A stretch of 64,000 nt of DNA from Ga0074130 sp964499485 (GTDB lineage Bacteria > Pseudomonadota > Gammaproteobacteria > Burkholderiales > Rhodocyclaceae), in assembly GCA_964499485.1 (NCBI GenBank), contig CAZCLF010000002.1, positions 62,001-126,000 on the forward strand, in the 5' to 3' direction. Each line of letters starts with the position of its first letter. Position 1 is the first letter of the stretch. The notes under the pieces are model-generated. The model had not been told where the DNA came from and did no database searches. It saw nothing but the letters and a program-made list of their open reading frames with translations. Shown here in pieces: positions 1 to 8,945 of this stretch. The position numbers and the translations under genes are program-made.

Positions 1-12
1 GTCCTGAAAAAC

Positions 13-38
13 AAAAGCCCCGCAATGCGGGGCTTTTT
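13..38. terminator. Bidirectional intrinsic terminator
   Basis: An 11-bp GC-rich inverted repeat (AAAAGCCCCGC and its complement) has a 4-nt centre, A residues on one side and a T run on the other. It can end the minus-strand gene at 69-419 and any plus-strand gene entering from the left edge. Confidence 0.85.
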
Positions 39-68
39 GCTGGGCGGGCTTGTATCCAGCGCGTGAAA

Positions 69-419
69 TCAGGCTGCCTTTTTCTGCGGGCCGATGCCGG
101 TGCCTTCGCAGACGAAGCCGGGGATACGGTTGAAGCGGAACCAAGGACCAAAGCCAATGCCGTTATGCGCCGCGTAAACCGCATCGATGCCAGTCACGAC
201 CTTGCCGGTAGCATCACGCAAATATGGGGTGGATTTAACTGCGGTCGCATCAACACCGGGACCGGGGTCAGCCTTAGAGGCATCAACGTAGGTGAGTTTG
301 TTGCCAGTGTCCTTGGACTTGATAAAGGCCACTTCGTCGGCCCAGCGCTGATTGGCGCCGTTGTAGATAAAGGTCAGGGGGGATTTCAGGGTATTCGGGT
401 CGAAAATGTAGATGCTCAT
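69..419 (-). CDS. DUF393 (DCC)-like protein lacking both active-site cysteines
   Basis: A 116-residue protein. ATG at 419 follows a good ribosome site (GGAGATATGAG). The layout resembles the DUF393/DCC thiol-disulfide oxidoreductase family: an N-terminal beta strand and loop, a helix (ADEVAFIKSKD), a strand ending VDAS, a central GKVVTGIDAVYAA and a C-terminal FNRIPGF. In that family the first loop reads DGxCPxC. Here the same place, around residues 20-26, reads NGANQRW, and no CxxC pair exists anywhere in the protein. A redox role is therefore unlikely, and the family call is moderate. It diverges from the ArsC-family gene at 604 and ends at the terminator at 13-38. Confidence 0.55.
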   Translation of the reverse strand: MSIYIFDPNTLKSPLTFIYNGANQRWADEVAFIKSKDTGNKLTYVDASKADPGPGVDATAVKSTPYLRDATGKVVTGIDAVYAAHNGIGFGPWFRFNRIPGFVCEGTGIGPQKKAA

Positions 420-603
420 CTCATATCTCCATCAGTTGAAGGTGAATAAAAAGAAAGCCTTACGCCTAAACGACGGTGCATTGTATATCCGGGCGAAAGG
501 AACTATTTCAAGCCCCCTAGTTGCATAGACCTGCATGGGATTGCGCTGGCCTCGCCCTGCCATAGGCTTTAGAATTACGCTTTACGCATACGCACCGACG
601 CCC

Positions 604-960
604 ATGAGCTCCGAACCGATACATCTTTACGGCATTAAAAACTGCGACACCATGAAAAAGGCCATCCACTGGGTGGCCGAGCGTGAGATCGACTATGTGT
701 TTCACGACTACAAGAAGGAAGGCGTTGAGCGCTGCAAGTTGGTGGAATGGTGCAAGGTCGTGGGATGGAAGTCGCTGATCAACACCAAAGGCACGACCTG
801 GAAGAACCTGAGCCCTGAGCAGCAAGCCATTACGGCACAAGGCCAAGCGGTTGCACTGATGATGGAAAACCCCAGCGTCATCCGCCGCCCGGTGGTGGAA
901 GCCAACGGCCAGCTGCTGATTGGTTTTGATCCGACCATGTTTGAAAGCTTTGTGAAATGA
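604..960 (+). CDS. ArsC/Spx-family reductase (YffB-like)
   Basis: A 118-residue protein of the ArsC/Spx family, close to the YffB group. It opens with a thioredoxin-like strand and the loop YGIKNCDTMKKA, whose single cysteine is residue 14; the second CxxC cysteine is replaced by Met. It continues with the typical GVERCKLVEWCKVVGW segment and the ENPSVIRRPVVE block that forms the substrate-side loop. The frame is open upstream to 535, but homologues begin at the ATG at 604. The stop codon overlaps the start of hslO by 4 bp, so the two are probably translationally coupled. The family is sure; the physiological substrate is unknown. Confidence 0.85.
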   Translation: MSSEPIHLYGIKNCDTMKKAIHWVAEREIDYVFHDYKKEGVERCKLVEWCKVVGWKSLINTKGTTWKNLSPEQQAITAQGQAVALMMENPSVIRRPVVEANGQLLIGFDPTMFESFVK

Positions 961-1817
961 GCGATACGTTTCAACGCTTCATTTTTGAGAAGCTGGATAT
1001 TCGCGGTGCCTTTGTACAGCTAGAGACGAGCTGGCAAGCCATGCAGCACGGCCGCGCCTATAACCAGCCGACCCTTGAGCTACTGGGACAAACCACCGCC
1101 ATCACCACGCTGATTGGGTCGCAACTGAAATCGCCGGGGCGCCTGACCTTCCAGATTCAGGGCGATGGCCCTGTCTCCCTGTTGGTCGTGGATTGTGATG
1201 AACAATTGCGCCTGCGCGGCATGGCCAAGGCGGCACCAGGTGTCACCGCAGCAAACGCCTCAGAACTGATTGGCGATGGACGCCTGATGCTGACGGTGCA
1301 AACCAATACCAGCTCGCAACCGTATCAGAGCTTTGTGCCACTGAAGGGCGACACCGTCTCAGCGATTTTCGAGAACTACTTGGCGCAATCAGAGCAGCAG
1401 CCGACGCGACTGTTCCTGTTTGCCGACGGCACCCGCGCCTGCGGCTTGTTCCTGCAAACCTTGCCGCAAACCGCAGGTCAACCAGTCGAAGACGAAGATG
1501 GCTGGAACCGCATTCAGCAACTGGCGGCCACCATCCGCCCCGATGAGTTTTCTCTGCCAGCCGCCGACTTGTTGCATCGCTTGTTCGCAGAAGAAGATGT
1601 GCGCTTGTTCGATGCCCACCCGGTCAGCTACCACTGCCCGCGCGACGAAGAAAAAGTACGTGGCGCGCTGCTCTCGCTGGGCCGTGACGAAGTGCAAGGG
1701 ATTCTCGATGAGCATGGCGAGATTCGTGTGCATGACGACATCTGCAACCATGAGTACGTGTTTGACGAGAGCATTCTGGACGAGCTGTTTCCCGCTCAGC
1801 CGCGCATCCTGCATTAA
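957..1817 (+). CDS. hslO: Hsp33-family redox chaperone with incomplete zinc site
   Basis: A 286-residue Hsp33. The N-terminal domain carries the family segments (IRGAFVQLETSWQ, GDGPVSLLVVDC, LKGDTVSAIFENYLAQSEQQ). The C-terminal redox-switch region follows, with ALLSLGRDEVQGILDEHGEI. Canonical Hsp33 holds zinc with CxC and CxxC. Here the first motif reads YHC (Tyr225, Cys227) and the second reads DDIC (Asp260, Cys263), so only two of the four ligands are cysteines. Zinc binding and oxidative activation are probably altered. It overlaps the preceding ArsC-family gene by 4 bp and is 9 bp from the next gene, so the three form one operon. Confidence 0.9.
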   Translation: MSDTFQRFIFEKLDIRGAFVQLETSWQAMQHGRAYNQPTLELLGQTTAITTLIGSQLKSPGRLTFQIQGDGPVSLLVVDCDEQLRLRGMAKAAPGVTAANASELIGDGRLMLTVQTNTSSQPYQSFVPLKGDTVSAIFENYLAQSEQQPTRLFLFADGTRACGLFLQTLPQTAGQPVEDEDGWNRIQQLAATIRPDEFSLPAADLLHRLFAEEDVRLFDAHPVSYHCPRDEEKVRGALLSLGRDEVQGILDEHGEIRVHDDICNHEYVFDESILDELFPAQPRILH

Positions 1818-1826
1818 GGCAAAGCG

Positions 1827-2576
1827 GTGAGCATCGATATCAGCGAAGAAGCTGGGGTGCGCTATCTGCACTTCGGCTCTGATTGGGTTCAAGGGGCAAT
1901 GCGCATTGCCCGCCCCTGGGCGCTAGAGCTCGACTACACACGTGAAATGATGGCAGCGCTGCTGCTCCGCCCCGACAGCACCTGGCCACGCAAAGTGCTG
2001 CAAATCGGCTTGGGGGCAGCTTCTGTGACCAAGTTTTTATATCGTCACCGGCCTGACTGCAAAATCACGGTCGTGGAAATCGACCCGGCTGTCGTACCAA
2101 TGGCGATGCAGTACTTCAAGCTACCGGACGACCCAGCGCGCATCCAGGTCGAGATTGCCGACGGCGCTGACTTTGTGATCAGCAATAAAGGCAAATACGA
2201 TCTGATCTTGGTGGATGGCTTTGATGCCGATGCCAAGGCTGGCCGGCTCGACAGCCTGCCGTTCTATCTTGACTGCAAACAACGCCTGACCAAGGATGGG
2301 TTGTTAGCCGTTAATCTGCTCTCACGCAGCAAGAAGTTCAAGGCCAGTGTGCAACGCCTAGGCGAAGCGTTTGATGGCCGCGCCCTCGCCTTTCCTTCGT
2401 GCGATAGCGGTAATGCCATCGCTTTCGCTGCTGATGGTCATGCCGTCGAACTGACGCTGAGCGAACTCAAAGAGCATGCCCGTCTACTCAAGGCAGAAAC
2501 CGGCCTCAATCTTTTACCGACCATTAGCCGCATTGAAAGCACCAGCTATTGTGCAGGCGGCAATTTCACACTTTGA
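1827..2576 (+). CDS. Spermidine-synthase-like methyltransferase-fold protein
   Basis: A 249-residue Rossmann-fold protein of the spermidine/spermine synthase family. The nucleotide-binding loop LQIGLGAASVTKFLYRH is near residues 58-74, followed by the acidic strand end VVEIDPAVV, DGADFV and LILVDGFDADA. The start is GTG at 1827. The family includes true aminopropyltransferases and many uncharacterised relatives. This protein has no neighbouring speA, speB or speD to support polyamine synthesis. It is 9 bp downstream of hslO and probably co-transcribed. The fold is sure and the reaction is not. Confidence 0.75.
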   Translation: MSIDISEEAGVRYLHFGSDWVQGAMRIARPWALELDYTREMMAALLLRPDSTWPRKVLQIGLGAASVTKFLYRHRPDCKITVVEIDPAVVPMAMQYFKLPDDPARIQVEIADGADFVISNKGKYDLILVDGFDADAKAGRLDSLPFYLDCKQRLTKDGLLAVNLLSRSKKFKASVQRLGEAFDGRALAFPSCDSGNAIAFAADGHAVELTLSELKEHARLLKAETGLNLLPTISRIESTSYCAGGNFTL

Positions 2577-2611
2577 ATGACTCGTAGCGAACAACTCATA
2601 GGGAGAACACG

Positions 2612-3220
2612 ATGAAGCTCTATTACACCCCCGGTACTTGTGCCACCGCACCGCGCATTCTCCTTGCCGAAGCTGGCATTGCCTGCGAGCAAGAACTGGT
2701 CAGCTTCAAGACCAAGCAAACTGCCAGCGGTGCTGACTATCTGCAGATCAACCCCAATGGTTATGTGCCGGCACTTCAACTCGACGATGGCTCGGTGCTG
2801 ACAGAAGGCCCGGCCATTAGTCAGTACATTGCGGATCTGGCGCCCGAGAAAAAACTGGCCCCCGCCAACGGCACTGCTGCGCGTTACCAGCTGCAGTCAT
2901 GGCTGAACTTTATCGCCACCGAGCTGCACAAGGGTGGCTACAGCATTCTGTTTGATCGTGGTGCTGCTGAGGAATGGAAAGACGCGGCTCGCGCCAAGCT
3001 AGCCAAGCGCTTGGCTTATGTGGATATCACCCTCGCTGGCAAGACGTACTTGCTGGGCGATGATTTTGGCTGCGCTGATGCCTACCTGTTTGTTGTACTG
3101 GGATGGAGCGAGTTTGCGCACGTTGATCTCTCCGCGTTCGCCAATCTCAAGGCCTTTAGCGAACGTATTGCCGCGCGTCCGGCAGTACAGGCGGTGAAGG
3201 CACAAGACACAAAGAAGTAA
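2612..3220 (+). CDS. Beta-class-like glutathione S-transferase
   Basis: A 202-residue GST. The thioredoxin-fold N-terminus reads MKLYYTPGTCATAPR with Cys10 in the position used by bacterial beta-class enzymes. It is followed by the NPNGYVPALQLDDG loop carrying the cis-Pro, and LTEGPAISQYIADL, which contacts glutathione. The helical C-terminal half contains the N-capping segment YLLGDDFGCADAYLFVVLGW. It probably conjugates or reduces with glutathione in the cytoplasm. A ribosome site (AGGGAGA) precedes the ATG. It converges on the Old Yellow Enzyme gene across the palindromic terminator at 3231-3280. Confidence 0.88.
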   Translation: MKLYYTPGTCATAPRILLAEAGIACEQELVSFKTKQTASGADYLQINPNGYVPALQLDDGSVLTEGPAISQYIADLAPEKKLAPANGTAARYQLQSWLNFIATELHKGGYSILFDRGAAEEWKDAARAKLAKRLAYVDITLAGKTYLLGDDFGCADAYLFVVLGWSEFAHVDLSAFANLKAFSERIAARPAVQAVKAQDTKK

Positions 3221-3230
3221 GCGGCGTGCC

Positions 3231-3280
3231 AACCCACAAACAAAAACCCCGGCCTAGGCCGGGGTTTTTGTTTGTGGGTT
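3231..3280. terminator. Perfect 50-bp palindromic bidirectional terminator
   Basis: A 25-bp half-site is followed immediately by its exact reverse complement. The GC core CCCCGGCC is flanked by A and T runs. It lies between the stops of two convergent genes (3220 and 3319), as expected for a terminator serving both strands. Confidence 0.9.
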
Positions 3281-3318
3281 GCACACTAGCCGCTAGCGTA
3301 TAACGGCTCAATAGCGCA

Positions 3319-4398
3319 TTACGCCGCCAAGGTTGGATAGTCGATGTAGCCTTTTTCCTCACCGGTGTAGAAGGTGCGCGGATCCGGCGCATTCAAGGCC
3401 GCCCCTTGGCGGAAACGCTCAACCAGATCGGGGTTTGCAATCAGCAAACGGCCGAAGGCAATAGCATCGGCGTGACCGTCCTGTAGCTCGGTCTGCGCGC
3501 TAGAAAAGTCATAGCCATTATTTAGAATCAGGTTGCCCTCGTACAGCAGACGGGTACGACGGTAGTCGAACGGCACCCATTGATCGCTGGGCGCGCCGCC
3601 GGTACCTTTGAGGATATCGAGGAAAGCCAGTCGCAAGGGGTTGAGCTGGCTCACCACATAGTCAAAGGTCTCTTGCGGATTTTCATCGCTGATATCGTTA
3701 AAGGTGGTCACTGGCGATAGACGCAGACCGGTACGGTCGTTCCCGACGGCCGAACACACAGCTTCCAGTACTTCCAACAACAGACGTGCACGCTTTTCCT
3801 TGCTGCCGCCATAGGCATCATCACGCTGATTGGTGGAAGAGCGGAGAAATTGGTCGAGCAGATAGCCATTGCCGGCATGCACTTCAACGCCGTCGAAACC
3901 GGCATCAATGGCATGACGCGCGGCGAGCGCATAGTTGGCAACGAGGGCTGGCAACTCTGCGGCCTCCAATGCACGTGGCGTCACATAGTCTTGCATCTTG
4001 CCACCGGCATAGACCTTGCCCGCCGGGCGAATGGCAGAGGGAGCCACGGGCGGCACGCCACCAGGTTGCAGCTCGGGATGCGAAATACGGCCCACATGCC
4101 ATAGCTGCAGGGCAATCTTGCCGCCAGCGGCATGGACGGCATCCGTAACCTTCCGCCAACCATCAATCTGGGCATCCGTATGAATGCCAGGGGTACGGCT
4201 GTAGCCGTGCCCTTCAGGGCAGATAGGGGTGGCCTCGGTAAGGATCAAACCGGTGCTGGCACGCTGACGGTAATACTCGGCAATGGTGGCGGTTGGGACA
4301 TTCCCCTCCCCAGCGCGGCTACGCGTCAACGAGGACATGACCACGCGGTTAGCGAGCTCAATCGCGCCGAAGCGCGCAGGTGAAAAAAGATCAGTCAT
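3319..4398 (-). CDS. NADH:flavin oxidoreductase, Old Yellow Enzyme family
   Basis: A 359-residue FMN-dependent TIM barrel of the N-ethylmaleimide reductase group. It starts LFSPARFGAIELANRVVMSS, then has the FMN-side segment LILTEATPICPEGHGY and LQLWHVGRISH. The substrate-binding HxxN pair is in VEVHAGNGYLLDQFL. The C-terminal phosphate site includes AIAFGRLLIANPDLVERF. Members reduce activated alkenes, quinones or nitro compounds using NAD(P)H, and the natural substrate here cannot be told. It is followed on the same strand by nothing before the palindromic terminator at 3231. The M20 amidohydrolase lies 52 bp upstream in the same direction, so they may be co-transcribed. Confidence 0.9.
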   Translation of the reverse strand: MTDLFSPARFGAIELANRVVMSSLTRSRAGEGNVPTATIAEYYRQRASTGLILTEATPICPEGHGYSRTPGIHTDAQIDGWRKVTDAVHAAGGKIALQLWHVGRISHPELQPGGVPPVAPSAIRPAGKVYAGGKMQDYVTPRALEAAELPALVANYALAARHAIDAGFDGVEVHAGNGYLLDQFLRSSTNQRDDAYGGSKEKRARLLLEVLEAVCSAVGNDRTGLRLSPVTTFNDISDENPQETFDYVVSQLNPLRLAFLDILKGTGGAPSDQWVPFDYRRTRLLYEGNLILNNGYDFSSAQTELQDGHADAIAFGRLLIANPDLVERFRQGAALNAPDPRTFYTGEEKGYIDYPTLAA

Positions 4399-4450
4399 TG
4401 AATTTCCTAGTTGCTGAGAGTTGAGTCAGACAGAGCACCCGGTCCGAGGT

Positions 4451-5617
4451 TCAGGCCTTGAGCACGGTTTCGGTCAAAGTCACCCAGTAACGGATGCCTG
4501 TCGGGATAACGTCGTCATTGAAATCGTAGTGGGGGCTGTGCAGCATGCAACCGCCCTCGCCCAACCCATTACCCAGCCAGACATAACAGCCGGGCTTCAC
4601 GGCAGCCATATAGGCGAAATCTTCCGCGCCCATGCTGGGCTTGAGATGCGTGAGCAACTTGTCCTTGCCCACCACTTTTTCCGCCACGACGCGCGCATAG
4701 TCAGTCGCCTGCTTGGCATTGATTGTGGGTGGATAGCCGTAGGAATAGACGATATGGATATCCACGCCAAACATCGCCTCGACTCCACTGCAAATGCGGC
4801 GCACACCGGCTTCCATCATGTCCTTGAGCTCAGGCTTGAGGCTACGCACAGTGCCACCCAAGACGACCGAGTTAGGTAGGATGTTGTCGGCATGGCCTGC
4901 GTGGATACGCGTCACACTGACCACGGTAGCTTCCTGTGGGTCGGTATTGCGCGACACGAGTGTCTGCAAATTAGTGATCAAGGTGGCGGAGGCCACGATG
5001 GCATCGTTGGCCTGATGCGGCATGGCAGCGTGCCCGCCTCGCCCGGTTAGCGTGATTTCAAAGCGGTCGGTCCCGGCCATAACTGGACCTTCGATGACGC
5101 TCATGGTGCCCGGCGGGATGCCCGGCCAGTTATGCAGGCCGAAGACCATTTCCATCGGGAATTTGTCGAACAGGCCTTCCTCAACCATGACACGACCGCC
5201 CCCTTCATGCTCTTCTGCTGGCTGGAAGATCAGGTAGACGGTGCCATCGAAGTTGCGTGTCTTTGCGAGCGCTTCCGCAGCCCCCAGCAACATGGCGGTA
5301 TGACCGTCATGGCCGCAGGCATGCATGTGGCCCTCGATTTTGGAGTGGTGCGCAAAGCTGTTGAGCTCCTTGAGTGGCAGCGCATCCATGTCGGCGCGCA
5401 AACCGATGGCGCGGTTACTCGTGCCGGCTGAGATTTTTGCCACCACGCCGGTGCCCGCCAAACCGCGATGCACCTCAATACCAAGCCCCGTCAAATAGTC
5501 AGCCACCACATCGGCAGTGCGATGCTCCTTAAAGGCCAGCTCGGGGTGGGCATGGATGTCGCGCCGCACAGTGGCGATGCGTTCATGCAATTCAGGAAGT
5601 AAGGTGTCGAGTTTCAT
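4451..5617 (-). CDS. M20-family amidohydrolase (hippurate hydrolase-like)
   Basis: A 388-residue M20D metallopeptidase or amidohydrolase. Metal-binding segments are visible: RADMDALPL near residue 75, HACGHDGHTAMLLGAA near 103, FQPAEEHEGGGRVM near 133 and a C-terminal MGAEDFAYM near 345. The central lid domain begins around ITLTGRGGHAAMPH. Family members hydrolyse N-acyl amino acids or hippurate. It diverges from bioA and sits upstream of the Old Yellow Enzyme gene on the same strand. The fold is sure, the substrate inferred only at family level. Confidence 0.88.
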   Translation of the reverse strand: MKLDTLLPELHERIATVRRDIHAHPELAFKEHRTADVVADYLTGLGIEVHRGLAGTGVVAKISAGTSNRAIGLRADMDALPLKELNSFAHHSKIEGHMHACGHDGHTAMLLGAAEALAKTRNFDGTVYLIFQPAEEHEGGGRVMVEEGLFDKFPMEMVFGLHNWPGIPPGTMSVIEGPVMAGTDRFEITLTGRGGHAAMPHQANDAIVASATLITNLQTLVSRNTDPQEATVVSVTRIHAGHADNILPNSVVLGGTVRSLKPELKDMMEAGVRRICSGVEAMFGVDIHIVYSYGYPPTINAKQATDYARVVAEKVVGKDKLLTHLKPSMGAEDFAYMAAVKPGCYVWLGNGLGEGGCMLHSPHYDFNDDVIPTGIRYWVTLTETVLKA

Positions 5618-5737
5618 GCTTATGCTCTGATAGGACTATGTCTGAATCTTAACCGATGCGGCCGTGCAAGATAGACGGCCGGCGACAGCAAGTCGCCTGA
5701 TAAAATGTGGTCTTTACTGCCGTCTTTCAAGCCCCGC

Positions 5738-7063
5738 ATGTCCGAACCCACCTCCCTGCAGCAGCGTAGCCTGGCCGCCGTCTGGCACCCCTGCACGCAG
5801 ATGAAACGGCATGAGAGCCTGCCACCACTGGCTATTGCCCGTGGCGAGGGGCCCTGGCTGTATGACGTTGAAGGTAAGCGTTATCTCGATGGCATCAGCT
5901 CTTGGTGGGTGAATTTGTTTGGTCACGCGCATCCGCAGATCAACGCGGCACTGAAAGACCAGCTGGACACGCTGGCCCATGCCATGCTGTCCGGCTGCAC
6001 CCACGCCCCCGTGGTTGAGCTGTCGGAACGACTGGCAGCCCTAACGGGCCACCAGCTCGGTCATTGCTTCTATGCATCCGACGGCGCGTCTGCCGTCGAA
6101 ATCTCGCTCAAGATGAGCTTTCATTTTTGGCGCAATACGGGGCGTGCTGAAAAACGCGAATTTGTTTGCCTCAAAAACAGCTATCACGGCGAAACACTGG
6201 GCGCGCTCTCAGTCACGGATGTCGATCTGTTCCGTGATGCCTACGACCCACTCCTACGCCACGCTCATATCGTCGCCTCGCCTGACGCGCGCGACGCTGA
6301 GTCAGCTGAGATCGCCGCGCAACATGCGATTCAGGCGCTTGAGACATTACTGGCTGAGAAGCATGCACAGATTGCTGCGCTGATTGTCGAACCCTTGGTG
6401 CAATGTGCAACCGGCATGGCGATGTACGACCCATGCTATCTACGTGAAGCACGTCGACTGTGTGATCAATACGACGTGCATCTGATTGCTGACGAAATCG
6501 CGGTGGGCTGTGGCCGTACGGGGACGTTCTTTGCCTGTGAGCAGGCGCAAATTTGGCCTGACTTTATTTGCCTTTCCAAAGGCATCAGTGCCGGCTATCT
6601 GCCATTGTCACTGGTGATGACCACAGACGCCGTCTATGCTGCGTTTTACGATGAAGACGTGACCCGCGGCTTTTTGCACTCGCACTCCTACACGGGCAAC
6701 CCCATGGCCTGCCGTGCAGCACTGGCAGCGCTTGATCTGTTTGCGTCTGACAATGTGCTGGCGGCGAATCGGATGCGGACTGCACGCCTGAACGAGCTGT
6801 TACAACCGTTAGCCGCAGACAGTCGGATTCGCCACTATCGCAACCGCGGCATGATCTGGGCCTTCGACGCGATCGTTACAGACCCCAACAAGGCAGCCAC
6901 TTTTTCAACACGCTTTCATCAAGCTGCACTCACTCATGGATTGCTCCTACGACCCATTGGCACCACGATGTATTTGATGCCACCGTACGTGCTGGATGAC
7001 GATGCCCTCGTGCATCTTGCACGCGGCACAATCGCCAGCTTCAACGAGGTCATGGCGGCATGA
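5738..7063 (+). CDS. bioA: Adenosylmethionine-8-amino-7-oxononanoate aminotransferase
   Basis: A 441-residue PLP enzyme that aminates KAPA to DAPA with S-adenosylmethionine as donor. It begins with the BioA-type segment AAVWHPCTQMKRHE and has DGISSWWVNLFGHAHP. The cofactor pocket has ASDGASAVEISLKM and LIADEIAVGCGRTGTFFACE, and the PLP lysine lies in CLSKGISAGYLPLS. The frame opens at 5705, but the second ATG at 5738 gives the usual family start. The earlier ATG lies in TGATAAAATG, which reads better as an extended -10 promoter. It overlaps bioF by 4 bp (ATGA). Confidence 0.95.
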   Translation: MSEPTSLQQRSLAAVWHPCTQMKRHESLPPLAIARGEGPWLYDVEGKRYLDGISSWWVNLFGHAHPQINAALKDQLDTLAHAMLSGCTHAPVVELSERLAALTGHQLGHCFYASDGASAVEISLKMSFHFWRNTGRAEKREFVCLKNSYHGETLGALSVTDVDLFRDAYDPLLRHAHIVASPDARDAESAEIAAQHAIQALETLLAEKHAQIAALIVEPLVQCATGMAMYDPCYLREARRLCDQYDVHLIADEIAVGCGRTGTFFACEQAQIWPDFICLSKGISAGYLPLSLVMTTDAVYAAFYDEDVTRGFLHSHSYTGNPMACRAALAALDLFASDNVLAANRMRTARLNELLQPLAADSRIRHYRNRGMIWAFDAIVTDPNKAATFSTRFHQAALTHGLLLRPIGTTMYLMPPYVLDDDALVHLARGTIASFNEVMAA

Positions 7064-8274
7064 AGCTGCGCGAGGACATTCACACCAAGCTGGAGGCATT
7101 GGACCGACAGCATCTACGACGCCGTGTTCGCACCGTCGATTCGCCCTGCTCACCACACCTGACCATTGAAGGTCGAGATCTGCTGGCGTTCTGTAGCAAT
7201 GACTATCTAGGTCTTGCCAACCATCCCGCTTTGATTGAAGCCATGGCGGAAGGCGCACAGCGCTACGGTGTGGGTAGCGGTGCCGCTCACTTGATCAGCG
7301 GGCATTCACGCGCACACGCGTTGCTTGAAGATCAATTGGCCGACATGCTATCGCCATGGATACCCGAGGCGCGTGCACTGTTCTTCAGCACTGGCTACAT
7401 GGCCAATCTGGCCGTTGTTCCGGCCTTGGCCGAAGCGGGCGATGCCAGCAGCAAGCGCGATGGCCGTCTTGTCCTTGCGGATAGTTTGAATCATGCGTCC
7501 CTGATTGACGCTGCTCATCTGTCCCGCAGCGCCGAGATCATTGCGTACGCACACGCCGACGCCAGCGCAGTCGAAGCAGCCTTACAAGCAGCACCTACGG
7601 GGGCACACAAAATCATTGTCACGGATGGCGTGTTCTCGATGGACGGTGACATTGCCCCCTTGCGCCAACTGGCCGCGCTTGCCGAACAGCATAATGCCTG
7701 GCTCGTCGTTGATGATGCGCATGGATTTGGCGTGCTCGGCGAACACGGTGCAGGCGTGCTTGAGCACTTCAATCTGCGTTCAGAGCACATCGTCTATATC
7801 GGTACGCTGGGCAAGGCAGCCGGCGTCTCTGGGGCCTTCGTCGTTGCCCATGACGCCGTAATTGAATGGTTGCTGCAACGGGCGCGCACCTATCTGTTCA
7901 CCACAGCGCCTGCGCCAGCGATTGCACACACGGTGAGCCGCAGCTTGGCATTGATCCGTGGTGATGAAGGCAAGCAGCGTCGCGCCAAACTGCAAGCCAA
8001 CTGTGCCGAGTTCAAGCACGTGCTGCAGCTTGAGCAATGGTCACTCCTGCCCTCTCCAACAGCCATCCAGCCGGTAATGATTGGCAGCAATGGGGCGGCG
8101 CTCAAGGCGGCACAAGCGCTCGACCAAGCTGGCGTGTGGGTCCCTGCAATACGCCCACCCACGGTGCCAGTCGGAACTGCACGTCTGCGTGTTGCACTGT
8201 CTGCAGCGCACTCAAGTACAGACATAGACCGTCTGTGCACCGTCCTGCTTCAGGCAGAAAAGGCAGCATCATGA
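7060..8274 (+). CDS. bioF: 8-amino-7-oxononanoate synthase
   Basis: A 404-residue PLP enzyme joining pimeloyl-ACP/CoA and alanine in biotin synthesis. Characteristic segments are LLAFCSNDYLGLANHP, GVGSGAAHLISGHS, DGVFSMDGDIAPL and WLVVDDAHGFGVLGE. The PLP lysine is Lys252 in GTLGKAAGVSGAF. Length is near the usual 385-400 residues. It overlaps bioA by 4 bp and bioD by 4 bp, so translation of bioA, bioF and bioD is coupled. No bioC or bioH lies in this cluster, so the pimeloyl precursor genes must be elsewhere. Confidence 0.96.
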   Translation: MKLREDIHTKLEALDRQHLRRRVRTVDSPCSPHLTIEGRDLLAFCSNDYLGLANHPALIEAMAEGAQRYGVGSGAAHLISGHSRAHALLEDQLADMLSPWIPEARALFFSTGYMANLAVVPALAEAGDASSKRDGRLVLADSLNHASLIDAAHLSRSAEIIAYAHADASAVEAALQAAPTGAHKIIVTDGVFSMDGDIAPLRQLAALAEQHNAWLVVDDAHGFGVLGEHGAGVLEHFNLRSEHIVYIGTLGKAAGVSGAFVVAHDAVIEWLLQRARTYLFTTAPAPAIAHTVSRSLALIRGDEGKQRRAKLQANCAEFKHVLQLEQWSLLPSPTAIQPVMIGSNGAALKAAQALDQAGVWVPAIRPPTVPVGTARLRVALSAAHSSTDIDRLCTVLLQAEKAAS

Positions 8275-8945
8275 GCGCATGGTTCATCACAGGCACCGAT
8301 ACTGAAATCGGCAAGTCAATGGTCAGCGCCACATTGCTCGAGGCCTTTGCCGCACAAGGAAAGCGAGCAGCAGGCATGAAGCCGATTGCCGCAGGTGCCG
8401 TATGGACAGGCAAGGCATGGCATAACGATGATGTGGCACTCATTACAGCGAGTAGCAATGTATTCATCGAGCCTAATTTGGTCTGCCCCTATTTATTGCA
8501 AGAAGCTGCGGCACCCCATATTGCAGCAGGTCTTGAAGGTGTGAGCTTTGATCTGCCGCTTATCGAGCGATGTTTGCAACAAATACGCGCTCAATCAGAT
8601 GTCACGATTGTTGAAGGTGTGGGTGGGTTTTACGTACCCTTGACTGAAACAGAGAGTGCGGCTGATCTTGCTGTGAAGCTCGGCCTACCCGTGATTCTGG
8701 TAGTTGGCATGCGCCTTGGTTGTATCAGTCATGCCTTACTGACAGTGGAAGCAGTTCAGGCGCGCGGCCTGAGGCTTGCCGGCTGGGTCGCAAATCAGAT
8801 CGATCCTGCCATGACGCATATCGCAGCTAACCTGCAAGCGCTCGCATCTCGTATTCCGGCCCCTTTGCTTGGTCATATCCCACATCTGATTCCTGCCGAT
8901 CCTAAAATGGCCGTAGAACACCTAGACATTGAGCTGCTGAAATGA
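8271..8945 (+). CDS. bioD: Dethiobiotin synthetase
   Basis: A 224-residue P-loop enzyme that closes the ureido ring of dethiobiotin using ATP and CO2. The Walker A segment is GTDTEIGKSMVSA (Lys15), with Ser where many BioD proteins have Thr. KPIAAG holds the second conserved Lys, and VEGVGGFYVPL and VVGMRLGCISHALL complete the active site. The start at 8271 overlaps the bioF stop. The open frame continues upstream inside bioF, but that part is not BioD-like. The stop overlaps the next gene by 4 bp. Confidence 0.95.
   Translation: MSAWFITGTDTEIGKSMVSATLLEAFAAQGKRAAGMKPIAAGAVWTGKAWHNDDVALITASSNVFIEPNLVCPYLLQEAAAPHIAAGLEGVSFDLPLIERCLQQIRAQSDVTIVEGVGGFYVPLTETESAADLAVKLGLPVILVVGMRLGCISHALLTVEAVQARGLRLAGWVANQIDPAMTHIAANLQALASRIPAPLLGHIPHLIPADPKMAVEHLDIELLK

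Noticed and set aside
3231..3280. The 50-bp palindrome as a protein-binding or mobile element site
   Set aside because: Its GC core, A/T flanks and place between convergent stops fit a bidirectional terminator fully.
5641..5737. BirA operator or biotin-responsive leader ahead of bioA
   Set aside because: No palindrome resembling a BirA site was found between the M20 gene and bioA.
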